This document shows, piece by piece, positions 32,955 through 42,151 of a DNA stretch of 64,000 bases (the stretch's first letter is position 1; every line of letters starts with the position of its first letter). The stretch comes from Mycobacterium sp. Marseille-P9652 (lineage in GTDB: Bacteria; Actinomycetota; Actinomycetes; Mycobacteriales; Mycobacteriaceae). The notes below the pieces were generated by a model. The model was given only the letters and a program-made list of their open reading frames with translations, did not search any database and was not told where the DNA came from. The stretch covers positions 1 to 64,000 of the forward strand of contig NZ_CACRUY010000019.1 in assembly GCF_902652685.1 (NCBI RefSeq), in the 5' to 3' direction. A program made the translations under genes and the position numbers.

Positions 32955-34171
32955 GCGATGGTTCCGCCGTCCTTGAGGACGATGATGTCGTCCCAGTCCT
33001 TACCCAGTTCGAGTAACAGCGCTTCGGTATGTTCCGCGAACTCCGGCGACGGCCCGAGCCGCAGCGGGGTCTCGTCGAACAGCACGGGGCTGGCGACCAA
33101 TTCGTACGACTCGGTGCCACCATCAACGGATACGATGCCGCCGTTGGCACGCACCTGAGGGTCGGTTGCCACCTCGGCGGTGTTGAGCACCGGCGCCCAC
33201 TGGCCGTCGAAATCCGCGAGCGCCTTGCGCCAGTGGTCGAGCGGCTCCGCAGCGATCACCTCGCGCAGCACGGCGGTGGCTTCGCCGGCGTTCTTGGCGA
33301 GCAGCTCATGGCTGGCGAACCGATCGTCCGCCGCGAGTTCGGGAACCCCTACCCGCGCACAGAAGTCGGCGAAGTATCGAAACGCCTGCAGCATCGACAA
33401 TCCGAGGAACCTGTCGTCGCGAGTGCGGTAGAAGCCGGTGAGCGGGTTGTGCGGTGTGACGTTGGCGCCGGCCGGGTTGGCGACCCACGGCTCGCCGCTG
33501 ACCAGCGCGGCGTTGACCGCGACGCCCATCGCCCAGACACCCACGCCGAGCAGTGAGATGTCGACCGTCCGCGCCACCCCGGTGCGCTCACGTTCGAAGA
33601 GTGCGGCGGCGATCCCGCCGGCGATCGTCATGCCGCCGATCGAATCGCCGTAGGCCGGACCAGGCTGCGCGACAACCCCGTTCAGGTCGCTGGGGGTGGT
33701 GCTGGCCGCCCCGGCGGCCCGACTCCAGAACCCCGTCATGTCATAGCCGCCTTTCCGGCCGTCATCGCCGAGGGGGCCGTAGGCGCTGCCGCGCGCATAG
33801 ATGATGTCGGGGTTGGCCGCGCGCAGGTCGTCGACCTCGATCTTGAGCTTCGCGCGCGCATCGGGCAGGAAGTTGGTCAGGAACACGTCACTGGTTCGGG
33901 CGATCTCCATCAACAGCTCGTGGCCGTCGGGGGTCGAGATATCCAGCGCGACGGACCGCTTCCCCCGGTTCGCGTGTTCCATCACGGGATTGCGCGGACC
34001 TTCGATCGTGATGTTGCCGAGTTGCCGCAGGCCGCGTTGCGAATCGCCGGTGCGGGGATGCTCGATTTTAACGACGTCGGCGCCCCAGTCGGCCAGCACG
34101 GCTCCCGCGGCGGGGACGAACGTCCATTGCGCGACCTCCAGGACGCGCACGCCGGCCATCGGTCCGCCCAT
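32951..34171 (-). CDS. Family III (CaiB/BaiF) CoA transferase
   Basis: The 406-residue enzyme starts GVRVLEVAQWTFVPAAGAVL, followed by DWGADVVKIEHPRTGD, the nucleotide-binding start of the family. The catalytic Asp is kept in GPAYGDSIGGMTIAGGIAAA. The C-terminus ends ELGKDWDDI-type. It exchanges CoA between acids, so it can activate the substrate or an intermediate without ATP. It lies between a P450 (11 bp upstream) and the kinase-like gene (4-nt overlap) in a three-gene minus-strand operon. Confidence 0.87.
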   Translation of the reverse strand: MGGPMAGVRVLEVAQWTFVPAAGAVLADWGADVVKIEHPRTGDSQRGLRQLGNITIEGPRNPVMEHANRGKRSVALDISTPDGHELLMEIARTSDVFLTNFLPDARAKLKIEVDDLRAANPDIIYARGSAYGPLGDDGRKGGYDMTGFWSRAAGAASTTPSDLNGVVAQPGPAYGDSIGGMTIAGGIAAALFERERTGVARTVDISLLGVGVWAMGVAVNAALVSGEPWVANPAGANVTPHNPLTGFYRTRDDRFLGLSMLQAFRYFADFCARVGVPELAADDRFASHELLAKNAGEATAVLREVIAAEPLDHWRKALADFDGQWAPVLNTAEVATDPQVRANGGIVSVDGGTESYELVASPVLFDETPLRLGPSPEFAEHTEALLLELGKDWDDIIVLKDGGTIA

Positions 34172-34182
34172 CAGTGAGCCTT

Positions 34183-35388
34183 TCAGCGGTAGTCGAGCAC
34201 AACAGGCAGGTGGTCGTGCGTGTGCACCAATGTCGACACGCGGGGCACTCGGTCGCCGACCACGTGAATACCCTTGGCGCGCCGCGCCACTTCCTCCAGG
34301 AGCAGACGAGCTTCGCGTCGAGCCAGGGCGGCGCCCATGCAGAAGTGCTCGCCGACTCCGAAGCCGAGGTGGTTGGCGGCGTCCTGGCGGTGGATGTCGA
34401 ATTGTTCGGCCGTCGGGCCCCAGTGCTCCTGGTCACGGTTCCCGGAGGCATAGGCGAGCAGCACCCCGTCGCCTTCCTTGATCTCCGCGCCGCGCAGGCG
34501 AACGTCGCGGGCCGCCTGGCGGGCCATGCTCATCACCGGCGTCCAGTGACGCAGCACCTCCTCTACGGCGTTGCCGCTGAGGTCGGGGTCGGCGAACAAC
34601 ACCGCGGATTGGTCGGGATGCGTGTCGAGACAGTCCGCGATTCCGGCGATGAGGCTCTGCGTCGTCTCGCTGCCGGCGGCGAGCAAGGTGAGCGCGTAGA
34701 TCATCACCTGCATCTCGTTGAAGGGCTCCCCGTCGATTGTCACCTCGGTGAGCAGCGTGAGGAGGTCGTCCTGCGGACGTTCCTTGCGTTCGGCGACGAG
34801 GCCCATCAGGTAGGGACCGATGTGTTCGAAGATGAACGCGTAGTCTTCGTCGCTCGCGGCGCCGCCACCGACGTTGGCAATCGTGGTGGCCCAGCCCGCG
34901 ACTTTGGGCCAATCCTCTTCGGGGACTCCCAGCAGGTAGGCGAACACATAGACGGGGATGGGCTCGGCGACCCGTTGAATCCAGTCGAATTCGCCGTCCG
35001 GTAGGTCGTTGAGCACGTCGTTGACGACCTGGCGCACGCGGGCCTCCGTCTTGGCGACCGCGGCCGGTGTGAACCGCACGCCAACGGCTTTGCGGTGTAT
35101 CCGGTGCACCGGCGGATCCATGAACATGATGCCGCGGTTCCCGTATCCTTGGGGGTCGCGGCCCTCCCGGTGCGCGATCAGGTCCATCATGATGCCGATG
35201 CGCTCCGACTTGAACTTCTCGGGCCGCGCCGAGATGCTCTTTATGTCTTCATATTTGGTGATGACCCAGAACTTGCCCTCGTCGTACCAGTGGACGGGAT
35301 CGTGCTCGCGCAACTGAGCGAATGTGGCGTTCGGGTCGCCAAGATAGAACGCCGGCTCGTCGAACCGGGCCGCTGTGATCGTCACCAT
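34183..35388 (-). CDS. Cytochrome P450
   Basis: The 401-residue P450 has I-helix AAGSETTQSLI, ExxR in EEVLRHWTPVMSMAR and the heme loop FGVGEHFCMGAALARREAR with Cys350. N-terminal MVTITAARFDEPAFYLGDPN suggests ATG at 35388; longer in-frame forms run through the AT-rich promoter. It is the first gene of the minus-strand operon and divergent from the CoA transferase at 35494. Confidence 0.9.
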   Translation of the reverse strand: MVTITAARFDEPAFYLGDPNATFAQLREHDPVHWYDEGKFWVITKYEDIKSISARPEKFKSERIGIMMDLIAHREGRDPQGYGNRGIMFMDPPVHRIHRKAVGVRFTPAAVAKTEARVRQVVNDVLNDLPDGEFDWIQRVAEPIPVYVFAYLLGVPEEDWPKVAGWATTIANVGGGAASDEDYAFIFEHIGPYLMGLVAERKERPQDDLLTLLTEVTIDGEPFNEMQVMIYALTLLAAGSETTQSLIAGIADCLDTHPDQSAVLFADPDLSGNAVEEVLRHWTPVMSMARQAARDVRLRGAEIKEGDGVLLAYASGNRDQEHWGPTAEQFDIHRQDAANHLGFGVGEHFCMGAALARREARLLLEEVARRAKGIHVVGDRVPRVSTLVHTHDHLPVVLDYR

Positions 35389-35493
35389 AAGACTGAACAA
35401 TAGAACATTGACTGTCAATCTGCGAGCAGGCTTCCTCCGGCTGCGCACCGAGTGGCATGATTGGCAGAAGAACAGAATCTGTTTTATTGTTGC
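35389..35493. promoter_or_regulatory. Divergent promoter region with two perfect palindromes
   Basis: TTGAC-T-GTCAA lies at 35408-35418, near the P450 start, and AACAGA-A-TCTGTT lies at 35471-35483, 10 bp before the CoA transferase ATG. Both are odd-centred and perfect. The interval is AT-rich compared with the genes. Each promoter may have its own dimeric repressor site. Confidence 0.5.
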
Positions 35494-36732
35494 ATGGTGA
35501 GCGCCGGTCTATCCCATCTCCGGGTGTGTGATCTGGGCGGTCAATTGGCCGGTGCCGGGGCGACGAAGATCCTGGCGGCCTTCGGCGCCGAGGTCATTCG
35601 AGTCGAAGACCCCGTCACGCGCGGTATGTGGGACGCGTTGCGCGGCGTGGGCCCGTTCGTCGACGAGCGCCGGGGTGTGAATCTGGGGGCCGGCTTCAAC
35701 AACCACAACGTGGGCAAGCTCGGCGTGACCATCAATCTGCGTGTCGAGGCCGGCAAGGAGCTGCTGCGTGAGCTGATCGCCGTCTCCGACATCGTCTGCG
35801 AGAACTTCGCGGCCGGCGTGCTGGACAGGATGGGTTTCGGCTACGACGAGCTGCGCCGGATCAAGCCGGACATCATCTACGTCTCCAACTGCGGCTTCGG
35901 GCACAGCGGACCGTACCGCGACTTCAAGACCTGGGGCCCGATCGTCCAGGCGCTGAGCGGGCTGACCTTCACCGCCGGACTGCCCGACCACGAGCCCGCT
36001 GGATGGGGCTACTCGTACATGGACCACATCGCCGCCTACTACATGACGACCGCGATTCTGGCGGCCCTGCATCAGCGCGAACGCACCGGCGAGGGCCAGC
36101 ACATCGACTTGGCCACGGTGCCGGCGGGAATCGCCATGCTGCCCACCGAGGTGCTGGACTGGACCGTCAACGAGCGGCCCGCGCGCCGGCCGGGGCTCCC
36201 GGACGGTAACCACGCCGACTTCGGTGAGATGGCCCCGCATGGGATTTACCCGTGCCTGGGCGAGGACCGCTGGCTCGCCATCGCCTGCCGCGACGACCGG
36301 GATGTCGCCCTGCTGTCCAAAGTCATCGACGAACCGCGACTGACGGACGACCGGTTCGCCACCCTGGAACAGCGGTTGCTCGGCGCCGACGCACTCGACG
36401 AACTCGTCAGCGCGTGCACCCGGACTCGCGAAGCGTCCACGCTGTCAAGCGAACTCTGCGCGGCCGGGGTTCCGGCGAGCGTCGTCAAGTCCCCCCGGGA
36501 GCGGATCGACGAGGACCCGGACCTTGCAGAGTGGGGACTCTTCCCTACCGTGGCGCACCCCGAAATCGGGTCGGTGCGCGTCGAAGGGATTCCCCTGCGG
36601 ATGTCGGCCTCGCCGTGGGCCATTTCGCGGGCCGCGCCGTGTCTGGGCGAACACAACCGGACCGTGCTGGGCGGCCTGCTCGGGCGCAGCGATCAGGAGT
36701 TGGAGGAATTGAAAAGGCAGGGTGTGATCTGA
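35494..36732 (+). CDS. Family III (CaiB/BaiF) CoA transferase
   Basis: The 412-residue enzyme opens LSHLRVCDLGGQLAGAGATK, then ILAAFGAEVIRVEDP. The catalytic Asp is in YSYMDHIAAYYMTTAILAAL, followed by RERTGEGQHIDLA. It leads a plus-strand operon with a second CoA transferase, a VOC protein and perhaps a P450 and ACAD pair. The ATG at 35494 follows the palindrome 35471-35483; a TTG at 35461 in the same frame would include the palindrome and is less likely. Confidence 0.87.
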   Translation: MVSAGLSHLRVCDLGGQLAGAGATKILAAFGAEVIRVEDPVTRGMWDALRGVGPFVDERRGVNLGAGFNNHNVGKLGVTINLRVEAGKELLRELIAVSDIVCENFAAGVLDRMGFGYDELRRIKPDIIYVSNCGFGHSGPYRDFKTWGPIVQALSGLTFTAGLPDHEPAGWGYSYMDHIAAYYMTTAILAALHQRERTGEGQHIDLATVPAGIAMLPTEVLDWTVNERPARRPGLPDGNHADFGEMAPHGIYPCLGEDRWLAIACRDDRDVALLSKVIDEPRLTDDRFATLEQRLLGADALDELVSACTRTREASTLSSELCAAGVPASVVKSPRERIDEDPDLAEWGLFPTVAHPEIGSVRVEGIPLRMSASPWAISRAAPCLGEHNRTVLGGLLGRSDQELEELKRQGVI

Positions 36733-37931
36733 ACGCGCTGAGCGGGATTCGGGTCGTCGAGATCAGCGGCCAGTTCACCCCCGTCGGGGGAAGGCTGCTC
36801 GCCGAACTCGGCGCCGAGGTCGTCGTCGTCGAACCTCCCACCGGATCCTCACATCGGTCGCGGCCGCCGTTCGCCCACGACAACACTGGGCCGAATACCA
36901 GCCTGCGATGGTGGAGCGGCAACGTAGGCAAACGGTCGGTGACCGTCGATCTCGACACCGCGCAGGGCGTCAACGCACTGGGGCGCCTGATCGCCGGCGC
37001 CGACATCGTGATCTCCGCCGATGGCCCCGTCGGCGATGTCCGGCGCCCATCCCTGATCTGGGTGGCGGTCAGCCCCTTCGGGCTGGACAGCGTCCGCGCC
37101 GACCAACCGGTCACCGACCTCACGATGCTCGCCGGCGGGGGTCCGGTTTGGAACTGCGGATACGACGACCATTCTCTGCCGCCGATCCGCGGCGCCGGCG
37201 AGCAGTCGGCCAACATCGCCGGCCTGTACTGCGCGATCGGAGCGCTGGTCGCCCTGGCGCACCGCGACCAGACCGGCGAGGGTCAGCTCGTCGACGTCAG
37301 TGTCAACGCCGCCTGCAACGTCAGTTCGGAGCAGACCACCTACCACTGGCTGGTCAACAACGAGACGTGCGTCCGGCAGACCGGCCGGCACGCGTACTTC
37401 ACGCCGAGTCAGCCGACCCAGGTCCGATGCGCGGACGGCGCCTACGCCACCACCGGCGTGCTGCCCCGAAAACCGGTGGAATTCGCGAAGCTGCTTGATT
37501 GGCTCGGGGACCTCGGCCTCACCGACGAGCTTCCCGAAGCGGTGTTCTTGGAGATGGCCGCCTCTCGCGACGAGCCGGTCGACATCGCGATGATCGGTGC
37601 CGACGACGAAACCACCGCGATACTGACCGCGGCCCGCGACGCGATCACCTTGATCGCCTCCCGCATGCCGGCCAACGAGTACTTCCTGGAGAGCCAGCGA
37701 CGCGGGTTCCCCGCCGGAGCGGTGCTGTCACCCGACGAGGCCTTCGAGAACGAACACATCGCCGCCCGCGGATTTCAGGTGCCGGTCCACCACCGCGAAC
37801 CGGGGGAGACCTTCCGCTATCCCGGCACGCCATACCTGTTCAGCGCCAGTCCTGCAGGCGGTCCGGCACGGCCACCCCTGCTCGGGGAACACAACGCGCT
37901 GCTCGACGAACTCGCCGACGACACCGCATGA
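36729..37931 (+). CDS. CaiB-like CoA transferase with Glu at the catalytic position; start uncertain
   Basis: The protein of about 400 residues begins ALSGIRVVEISGQFTPVGGR and has LLAELGAEVVVVEPPTGS, so the family start is clear. Where the other copies have catalytic Asp, this one has RGAGEQSANIAGLYCAIGAL, a Glu. It could be an inactive or altered partner of the previous CoA transferase. In-frame ATG or GTG is missing near the start: the frame begins with CTG at 36729, overlapping the upstream TGA (CTGA), or with ATT at 36708; a GTG lies about 120 nt upstream within the other gene. I place the start at 36729 by position only. Confidence 0.75.
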   Translation: MNALSGIRVVEISGQFTPVGGRLLAELGAEVVVVEPPTGSSHRSRPPFAHDNTGPNTSLRWWSGNVGKRSVTVDLDTAQGVNALGRLIAGADIVISADGPVGDVRRPSLIWVAVSPFGLDSVRADQPVTDLTMLAGGGPVWNCGYDDHSLPPIRGAGEQSANIAGLYCAIGALVALAHRDQTGEGQLVDVSVNAACNVSSEQTTYHWLVNNETCVRQTGRHAYFTPSQPTQVRCADGAYATTGVLPRKPVEFAKLLDWLGDLGLTDELPEAVFLEMAASRDEPVDIAMIGADDETTAILTAARDAITLIASRMPANEYFLESQRRGFPAGAVLSPDEAFENEHIAARGFQVPVHHREPGETFRYPGTPYLFSASPAGGPARPPLLGEHNALLDELADDTA

Positions 37932-38380
37932 CCGACCGCCTCACCCACATCGGGCTGTGCGTCAGCGATCTCGGGAAAGCTGTCGAGTTCTATTGCTCAG
38001 CACTTGGATTCGAAGAGTGCGGTCGGATGCGGGTAGACGGGCCGGACACGGCACAGCTGCTGGGGGTGGTGGGGCTGGTGCTTGACCTTGTATATCTGCA
38101 GCGCGATGGATTTCGGCTCGAGTTGCTCAACTACGTGGCCCCGGGCGTTGACGGAAGTGACGGGCCTCGACAGATGAACGCGGTGGGCTTCACGCACCTG
38201 TCTTTCCGCGTCGACGACCCGGACGCGTTCGTCGCAGGTATCGAGCGCTTGGGTGGCCGCGCTCGACCGGAACGGACGGTGACGTTCGGGGGCGGCAATC
38301 GGGGACTGATGGCCACCGACCCCGATGGGAACTGGATCGAATTGATCGAACGAACGCCGCCCAAGCAACTGAGCAATTAG
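37928..38380 (+). CDS. VOC-superfamily (glyoxalase-like) protein
   Basis: The 150-residue protein has paired beta-alpha-beta-beta-beta modules: THIGLCVSDLGKAVEFYCSA first and FTHLSFRVDDPDAFVAGIER second, and it ends GLMATDPDGNWIELIER. His in THIGL, His in FTHLSF and Glu in WIELIE are in the metal-ligand positions. Functions in this superfamily include epimerases, dioxygenases and lyases; methylmalonyl-CoA epimerase-like or ring-fission roles are possible. The ATGA overlap ties it to the CoA transferase upstream. Confidence 0.78.
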   Translation: MTDRLTHIGLCVSDLGKAVEFYCSALGFEECGRMRVDGPDTAQLLGVVGLVLDLVYLQRDGFRLELLNYVAPGVDGSDGPRQMNAVGFTHLSFRVDDPDAFVAGIERLGGRARPERTVTFGGGNRGLMATDPDGNWIELIERTPPKQLSN

Positions 38381-38418
38381 TCACTCAACGTCCGATTGTT
38401 CACCACGATGATAGAGTC

Positions 38419-39618
38419 ATGGCCGTGCCAGCGACCAGCGAGTTGATGTATTCGCCGTTCTCCAAGGCGATCTTCGACGATCCGTACCCGGTGTACCGGA
38501 GACTGCGCGACGAGGCGCCCGTCTACCGGGATGCCGAGAACCGCTGGTGGGTCCTGTCCAGATTCGACGACGTATCGCAGGCTCTCCGCGATTGGGAGAC
38601 CTTCTCGTCCAAGCGCGGTCCGGCGCCGGAGAACCCGGACAACGACGGACGCAAGTACTCGGTGATCTCGATGGACCCGCCCCGCCACGACCGCATTCGC
38701 GGGGTTCTGAAGAGTTTCTTCACGCCAAAAGCGGTCGCAGCCATGGAATCTGCCCTGCGGGAGGTGGTCAACACGCACCTCGACCGGCTACGGCCGGGTA
38801 CCACCGTCGACGCGATGGAGGCCTTCGCGTTCTCGGTGCCCACGGACGTGATCGGTGACCTCCTCGGCGTGCCGCACACCGACCGTCAGCAGCTGCGCGT
38901 CTGGTGGGAGGCCTTCCTCACCCGGGAAGAAGGGCAGGTCGCGATGCCGGCCAAGGCCATCGAGGCCAACCGTCTGATCAGCCAGTACATCGGGGACCTG
39001 ATCGAGCGGCGCCGCACCGACCCGGGCGACGACCTGATCAGCGTCGTGCTGCAAGCCACGTTCGACGACCCCGAAGCCGGCGGTCACCGCTCCCTGACCG
39101 CGCACGAAGTGCTGATGTTCTGCAATCTCCTGTCGGCCGCCGGCTCGGAAACCACGCAGAAGCTGATCTCCAACGGCCTCGTCGCGCTCGCCGAACACCC
39201 CCAGGAGTGGCATCGCATCGTGAAGGATCGCAGCCTCATTCCCGCCGCGGTGAACGAGGCGCTGCGCTACGACACCCCGAGCCACTGGGTGGCCCGCACC
39301 TTGACCCGGCCCATCCAGCGGCACGGCGTCACCATGGACGCCGGCGACTGGGTGCTGCTGCTCCTGGGCAGCGCCAACCGCGACGAACGGCGCTACCACG
39401 ACCCCGACCGCTTCATCGTCGACAGGCCGCGCGGCACCGACGTGTATTTCGGGTGGGGGATTCACATCTGTCTGGGGCAATGGTTGGCGCGCCGGGAGGC
39501 GCAGCTGGTGTTCTCTTACATCGCCGACAAGTTCCCCGACTACGCCATCGGGGCGCGCGAACGCGTGCTGACCGCGACGGTGCGTGGATATACCAGCGTG
39601 GAGATGACCCTGCGCTGA
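38419..39618 (+). CDS. Cytochrome P450
   Basis: The 399-residue P450 carries I-helix AAGSETTQKLI, ExxR in EALRYDTPSHWVAR and the heme loop FGWGIHICLGQWLARREAQ with Cys351; the Trp and Ile in this loop differ from the other three P450s. It lies 38 bp after the VOC gene and 2 bp before the ACAD pair, so oxidation and CoA-thioester dehydrogenation seem to be coordinated. Redox partners are not nearby. Confidence 0.89.
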   Translation: MAVPATSELMYSPFSKAIFDDPYPVYRRLRDEAPVYRDAENRWWVLSRFDDVSQALRDWETFSSKRGPAPENPDNDGRKYSVISMDPPRHDRIRGVLKSFFTPKAVAAMESALREVVNTHLDRLRPGTTVDAMEAFAFSVPTDVIGDLLGVPHTDRQQLRVWWEAFLTREEGQVAMPAKAIEANRLISQYIGDLIERRRTDPGDDLISVVLQATFDDPEAGGHRSLTAHEVLMFCNLLSAAGSETTQKLISNGLVALAEHPQEWHRIVKDRSLIPAAVNEALRYDTPSHWVARTLTRPIQRHGVTMDAGDWVLLLLGSANRDERRYHDPDRFIVDRPRGTDVYFGWGIHICLGQWLARREAQLVFSYIADKFPDYAIGARERVLTATVRGYTSVEMTLR

Positions 39619-39620
39619 CC

Positions 39621-40664
39621 ATGGAGATCGCGTTCACCGACGAGCAGCAACTGCTCCGCGACACCGCCGCGCAGCTGGGGGAGAGCGTCGCCGTCACCAG
39701 CGCGGACGCCATCCCGACCGGCGAAGCGCTCGACGCCCAGTGGCGCCGCCTGGTGGATCTCGGTGTGCCAACGCTGCGTTGCCCCACCCTGTGCGGACTC
39801 GAGGCGAGCGGCGTGGAAACCGTCATCGTGATCGAAGAACTCGCCAAAACCCTCAGCGCCGTTCCGGTTATGGGCCAGGCGGTGCTGGCCACCGAACTCC
39901 TCGAGGCGGCCCGGGCCGAGAAAGAACTGGAGCTCGTCGCGGAAGGCAGCCTTCGGCTCGCGCCGGTGCTGCGCCCCGACCTAACGGGATTCGGCTCAGC
40001 TCACCGACCCGGGGTGGCATTCGACGCCGCGGGCGCCACCCACGCACTACTGGCGACCCACACCGACGGACATCGTCGGCTTGTGTGCGCACCGCTGGGC
40101 GCCGCCGACCACCCTGCTCTGGACCTGACCCGGGAATTCCGTTGTTTACCAGTCGATTCGGCCGCCTCCGCGCAGGTGATCGGAGATCCCGTCGATGACG
40201 AACGGTGGCGGCGGGTGGAGTCGTTGGCGATGACCGCCGTCGCCGCCGACTTGGTCGGCATCATGCAGGGCGCCCTGGACGATGCGGTCTGTTACGCGGG
40301 TGAGCGGGCTCAGTTCGGTGTGAAGATCGGCTCGTTTCAGGCCGTGGGCCATCTGCTCGCCGATGCCCTGGTGCAGGTCGAGGGCGCCCGGAGTTGCCTC
40401 TGGCACGCCGCGTGGGCGACCGACCACCTGCCGGCCGACGAGGCACGCCTGTCGGCGATGACCGCGAAGGCATACGCCTCCGCCGCGGGCCGAGAGGTGG
40501 TGGAGGCGACGGTTCAGGTGTTCGGTGGCATCGCGATCACCTGGGAGCACGTTTCGCACCTGCGGTTGCGCCGGGCTCTCTTGGACCGGCGATTGTTCGG
40601 CGACGAGACGGTGCACTACGAGGCCATCGGCGCGCTGCGGCTGGCGAACCGGGAGCTCGCTTAG
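39621..40664 (+). CDS. Acyl-CoA dehydrogenase, small subunit type
   Basis: The 347-residue protein starts MEIAFTDEQQLLRDTAAQLG and has CYAGERAQFGVKIGSFQAVG and QVFGGIAITWEHVSHLRLRR at its C-terminus, the beta-type pattern also seen at 25695-26780. The middle EPxAGSD motif is missing. It should assemble with the next gene's product, 2 bp downstream, into a heteromeric ACAD. Substrate unknown, probably a bulky acyl-CoA. Confidence 0.83.
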   Translation: MEIAFTDEQQLLRDTAAQLGESVAVTSADAIPTGEALDAQWRRLVDLGVPTLRCPTLCGLEASGVETVIVIEELAKTLSAVPVMGQAVLATELLEAARAEKELELVAEGSLRLAPVLRPDLTGFGSAHRPGVAFDAAGATHALLATHTDGHRRLVCAPLGAADHPALDLTREFRCLPVDSAASAQVIGDPVDDERWRRVESLAMTAVAADLVGIMQGALDDAVCYAGERAQFGVKIGSFQAVGHLLADALVQVEGARSCLWHAAWATDHLPADEARLSAMTAKAYASAAGREVVEATVQVFGGIAITWEHVSHLRLRRALLDRRLFGDETVHYEAIGALRLANRELA

Positions 40665-40666
40665 CG

Positions 40667-41806
40667 ATGGACTTCAACGACAGCGCACCCGAAGCGCAGT
40701 TCCGCGCCGAGCTCAGGCGGTGGCTGTCCGACCACGCCGCCGACGCAGCCATCCCCGATGATCCGGCTGCTCGGGCTGACGCCCAAAATGCCTGGCATCA
40801 AACGCTTTACGAAGCCGGATACATCGGGTTGTCCTTCCCCGTCGAGTATGGAGGACATGGCAAGCCGCCGGTCTACGAGGCAATCCTCAACGACGAGCTC
40901 GGGCGGGCCGGGTCCGCGCCCATCGAGGGCGTGGGTCACCTCAGCAACGCGTTGCGCCTGTTCGGGACCGACGAGCAGCGCGACGCGTTGCTGCCCGGCC
41001 TGTTGTCCGGCCGCGTGCGCTGGTGTCAGGGCTTCTCTGAACCCGAGGCCGGATCCGACCTCGCCGGGCTCAAGACCCGGGCCGATCTCATCGACACCGA
41101 CGGGCGTGAGATCTTTCGCGTCAACGGCCGCAAGATTTGGACGAGCTTCGGTGCGGTCGCCGACTGGTGCTTCCTGCTGTGCCGCACCGAGCCGGACGCG
41201 CCGAAGCACGCGGGCATCTCCGTGTTGCTGGTGCCGATGTCGACGCCCGGCATCGAGGTGCGCCCCATCATGAACGCCGCACGCAACCGTGAGTTCACCG
41301 AGATCACCTTCGACAACGTGGAGGTACCGGCGATAAACCTGCTCGGCAAACGCGGGGACGGCTGGTCGATCGCCAACCAGTTGCTTGCGTACGAACGCGG
41401 TCCCAGCGATATCAACTGGATCGGCCGGCTCAAAACCCAGTTACTGCGCCTGGAGGAGGACGTACGCGTCGGCTGGCTCGAAGACTCCCCGTCGGCTCGG
41501 GCCCGGCTGGGGCAGGCCTACGTCGAGTTGCGAGCGCTGCAGATCAAGGTCATGAGATCGCTCACGGAGCGCCAAAACGGCAAGCTTCCCGGGCCCGAGG
41601 GGTCGGTCGACAAACTGCTCATGACGCGTGCCGACCAGTTCTTCGCCCATGCCATGATGGACCTTTCGGCCAGTGGCCCGCTGCTCACCGAAGGCCTGGA
41701 ATGGGACATCTACGTGTGGTCACGCGCCGCCGGCATCTACGGCGGAACCGCCCAAATCCAGCGCAACATCGTCGCCCAACGGGTGCTGGGTTTGCCGCGC
41801 GCCTGA
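40667..41806 (+). CDS. Acyl-CoA dehydrogenase, large subunit type
   Basis: The 379-residue protein has WCQGFSEPEAGSDLAGLKTR, NGRKIWTSFGAVADWCFLLC and the C-terminal IYGGTAQIQRNIVAQRVLGL. The medium-chain catalytic Glu is replaced by Gly (YGGT), like the partner at 24509-25705 where it is Ala. It follows the small subunit by 2 bp. The order small-large here is the reverse of large-small at 24509-26780, so the pairs are separate arrangements and not a simple recent duplication. Confidence 0.85.
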   Translation: MDFNDSAPEAQFRAELRRWLSDHAADAAIPDDPAARADAQNAWHQTLYEAGYIGLSFPVEYGGHGKPPVYEAILNDELGRAGSAPIEGVGHLSNALRLFGTDEQRDALLPGLLSGRVRWCQGFSEPEAGSDLAGLKTRADLIDTDGREIFRVNGRKIWTSFGAVADWCFLLCRTEPDAPKHAGISVLLVPMSTPGIEVRPIMNAARNREFTEITFDNVEVPAINLLGKRGDGWSIANQLLAYERGPSDINWIGRLKTQLLRLEEDVRVGWLEDSPSARARLGQAYVELRALQIKVMRSLTERQNGKLPGPEGSVDKLLMTRADQFFAHAMMDLSASGPLLTEGLEWDIYVWSRAAGIYGGTAQIQRNIVAQRVLGLPRA

Positions 41807-41815
41807 GCGGGCCAG

Positions 41816-42034
41816 TCAGCCCTGCCGTTCCGCCGTGAGGTACTTGTAGGCCTCTTCGAGCCCTTTGAGTCGTCGGATCAGGGTCTCGTCCTTGCCGTCC
41901 AACGTGCCGAGTTTGGCTTTCACCTCGACTATTTCCGCGGCGAGGCGTTCGGCCGCCTCACCCTTGGTGAGCAGGTCCTGGTCGGCCCAGTCGTCGTGCG
42001 GGATGCGCGACGGTGGCGGTTCGGGCTGTGTCAT
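41816..42034 (-). CDS. Small coiled-coil protein of unknown function
   Basis: The 72-residue product begins with a proline-rich MTQPEPPPSRIPHDD segment, followed by heptad-like helices (LTKGEAAERLAAEIVEVKAK and IRRLKGLEEAYKYL). It is charged and has no signal or membrane segment. I do not recognise the family. It is convergent with the ACAD gene (9-bp gap) and divergent from the amidohydrolase at 42152. Regular codon use suggests it is real. Confidence 0.6.
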   Translation of the reverse strand: MTQPEPPPSRIPHDDWADQDLLTKGEAAERLAAEIVEVKAKLGTLDGKDETLIRRLKGLEEAYKYLTAERQG

Positions 42035-42151
42035 GGTTCTCCTTGATGCGGCCTGGTCGTTTGAGCTCAGGCCACGTCCGGCGCTATAGTCAACTAGTCA
42101 TAATCTGTTCACTTGTACCGTATCGCACGACTTCGAGAAACGACTCCCACC

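Noticed and set aside
36252-36728. N-terminal extension of the CoA transferase at 36729
   Set aside because: It overlaps the upstream CoA transferase in another frame and is arginine/proline-rich without homology.
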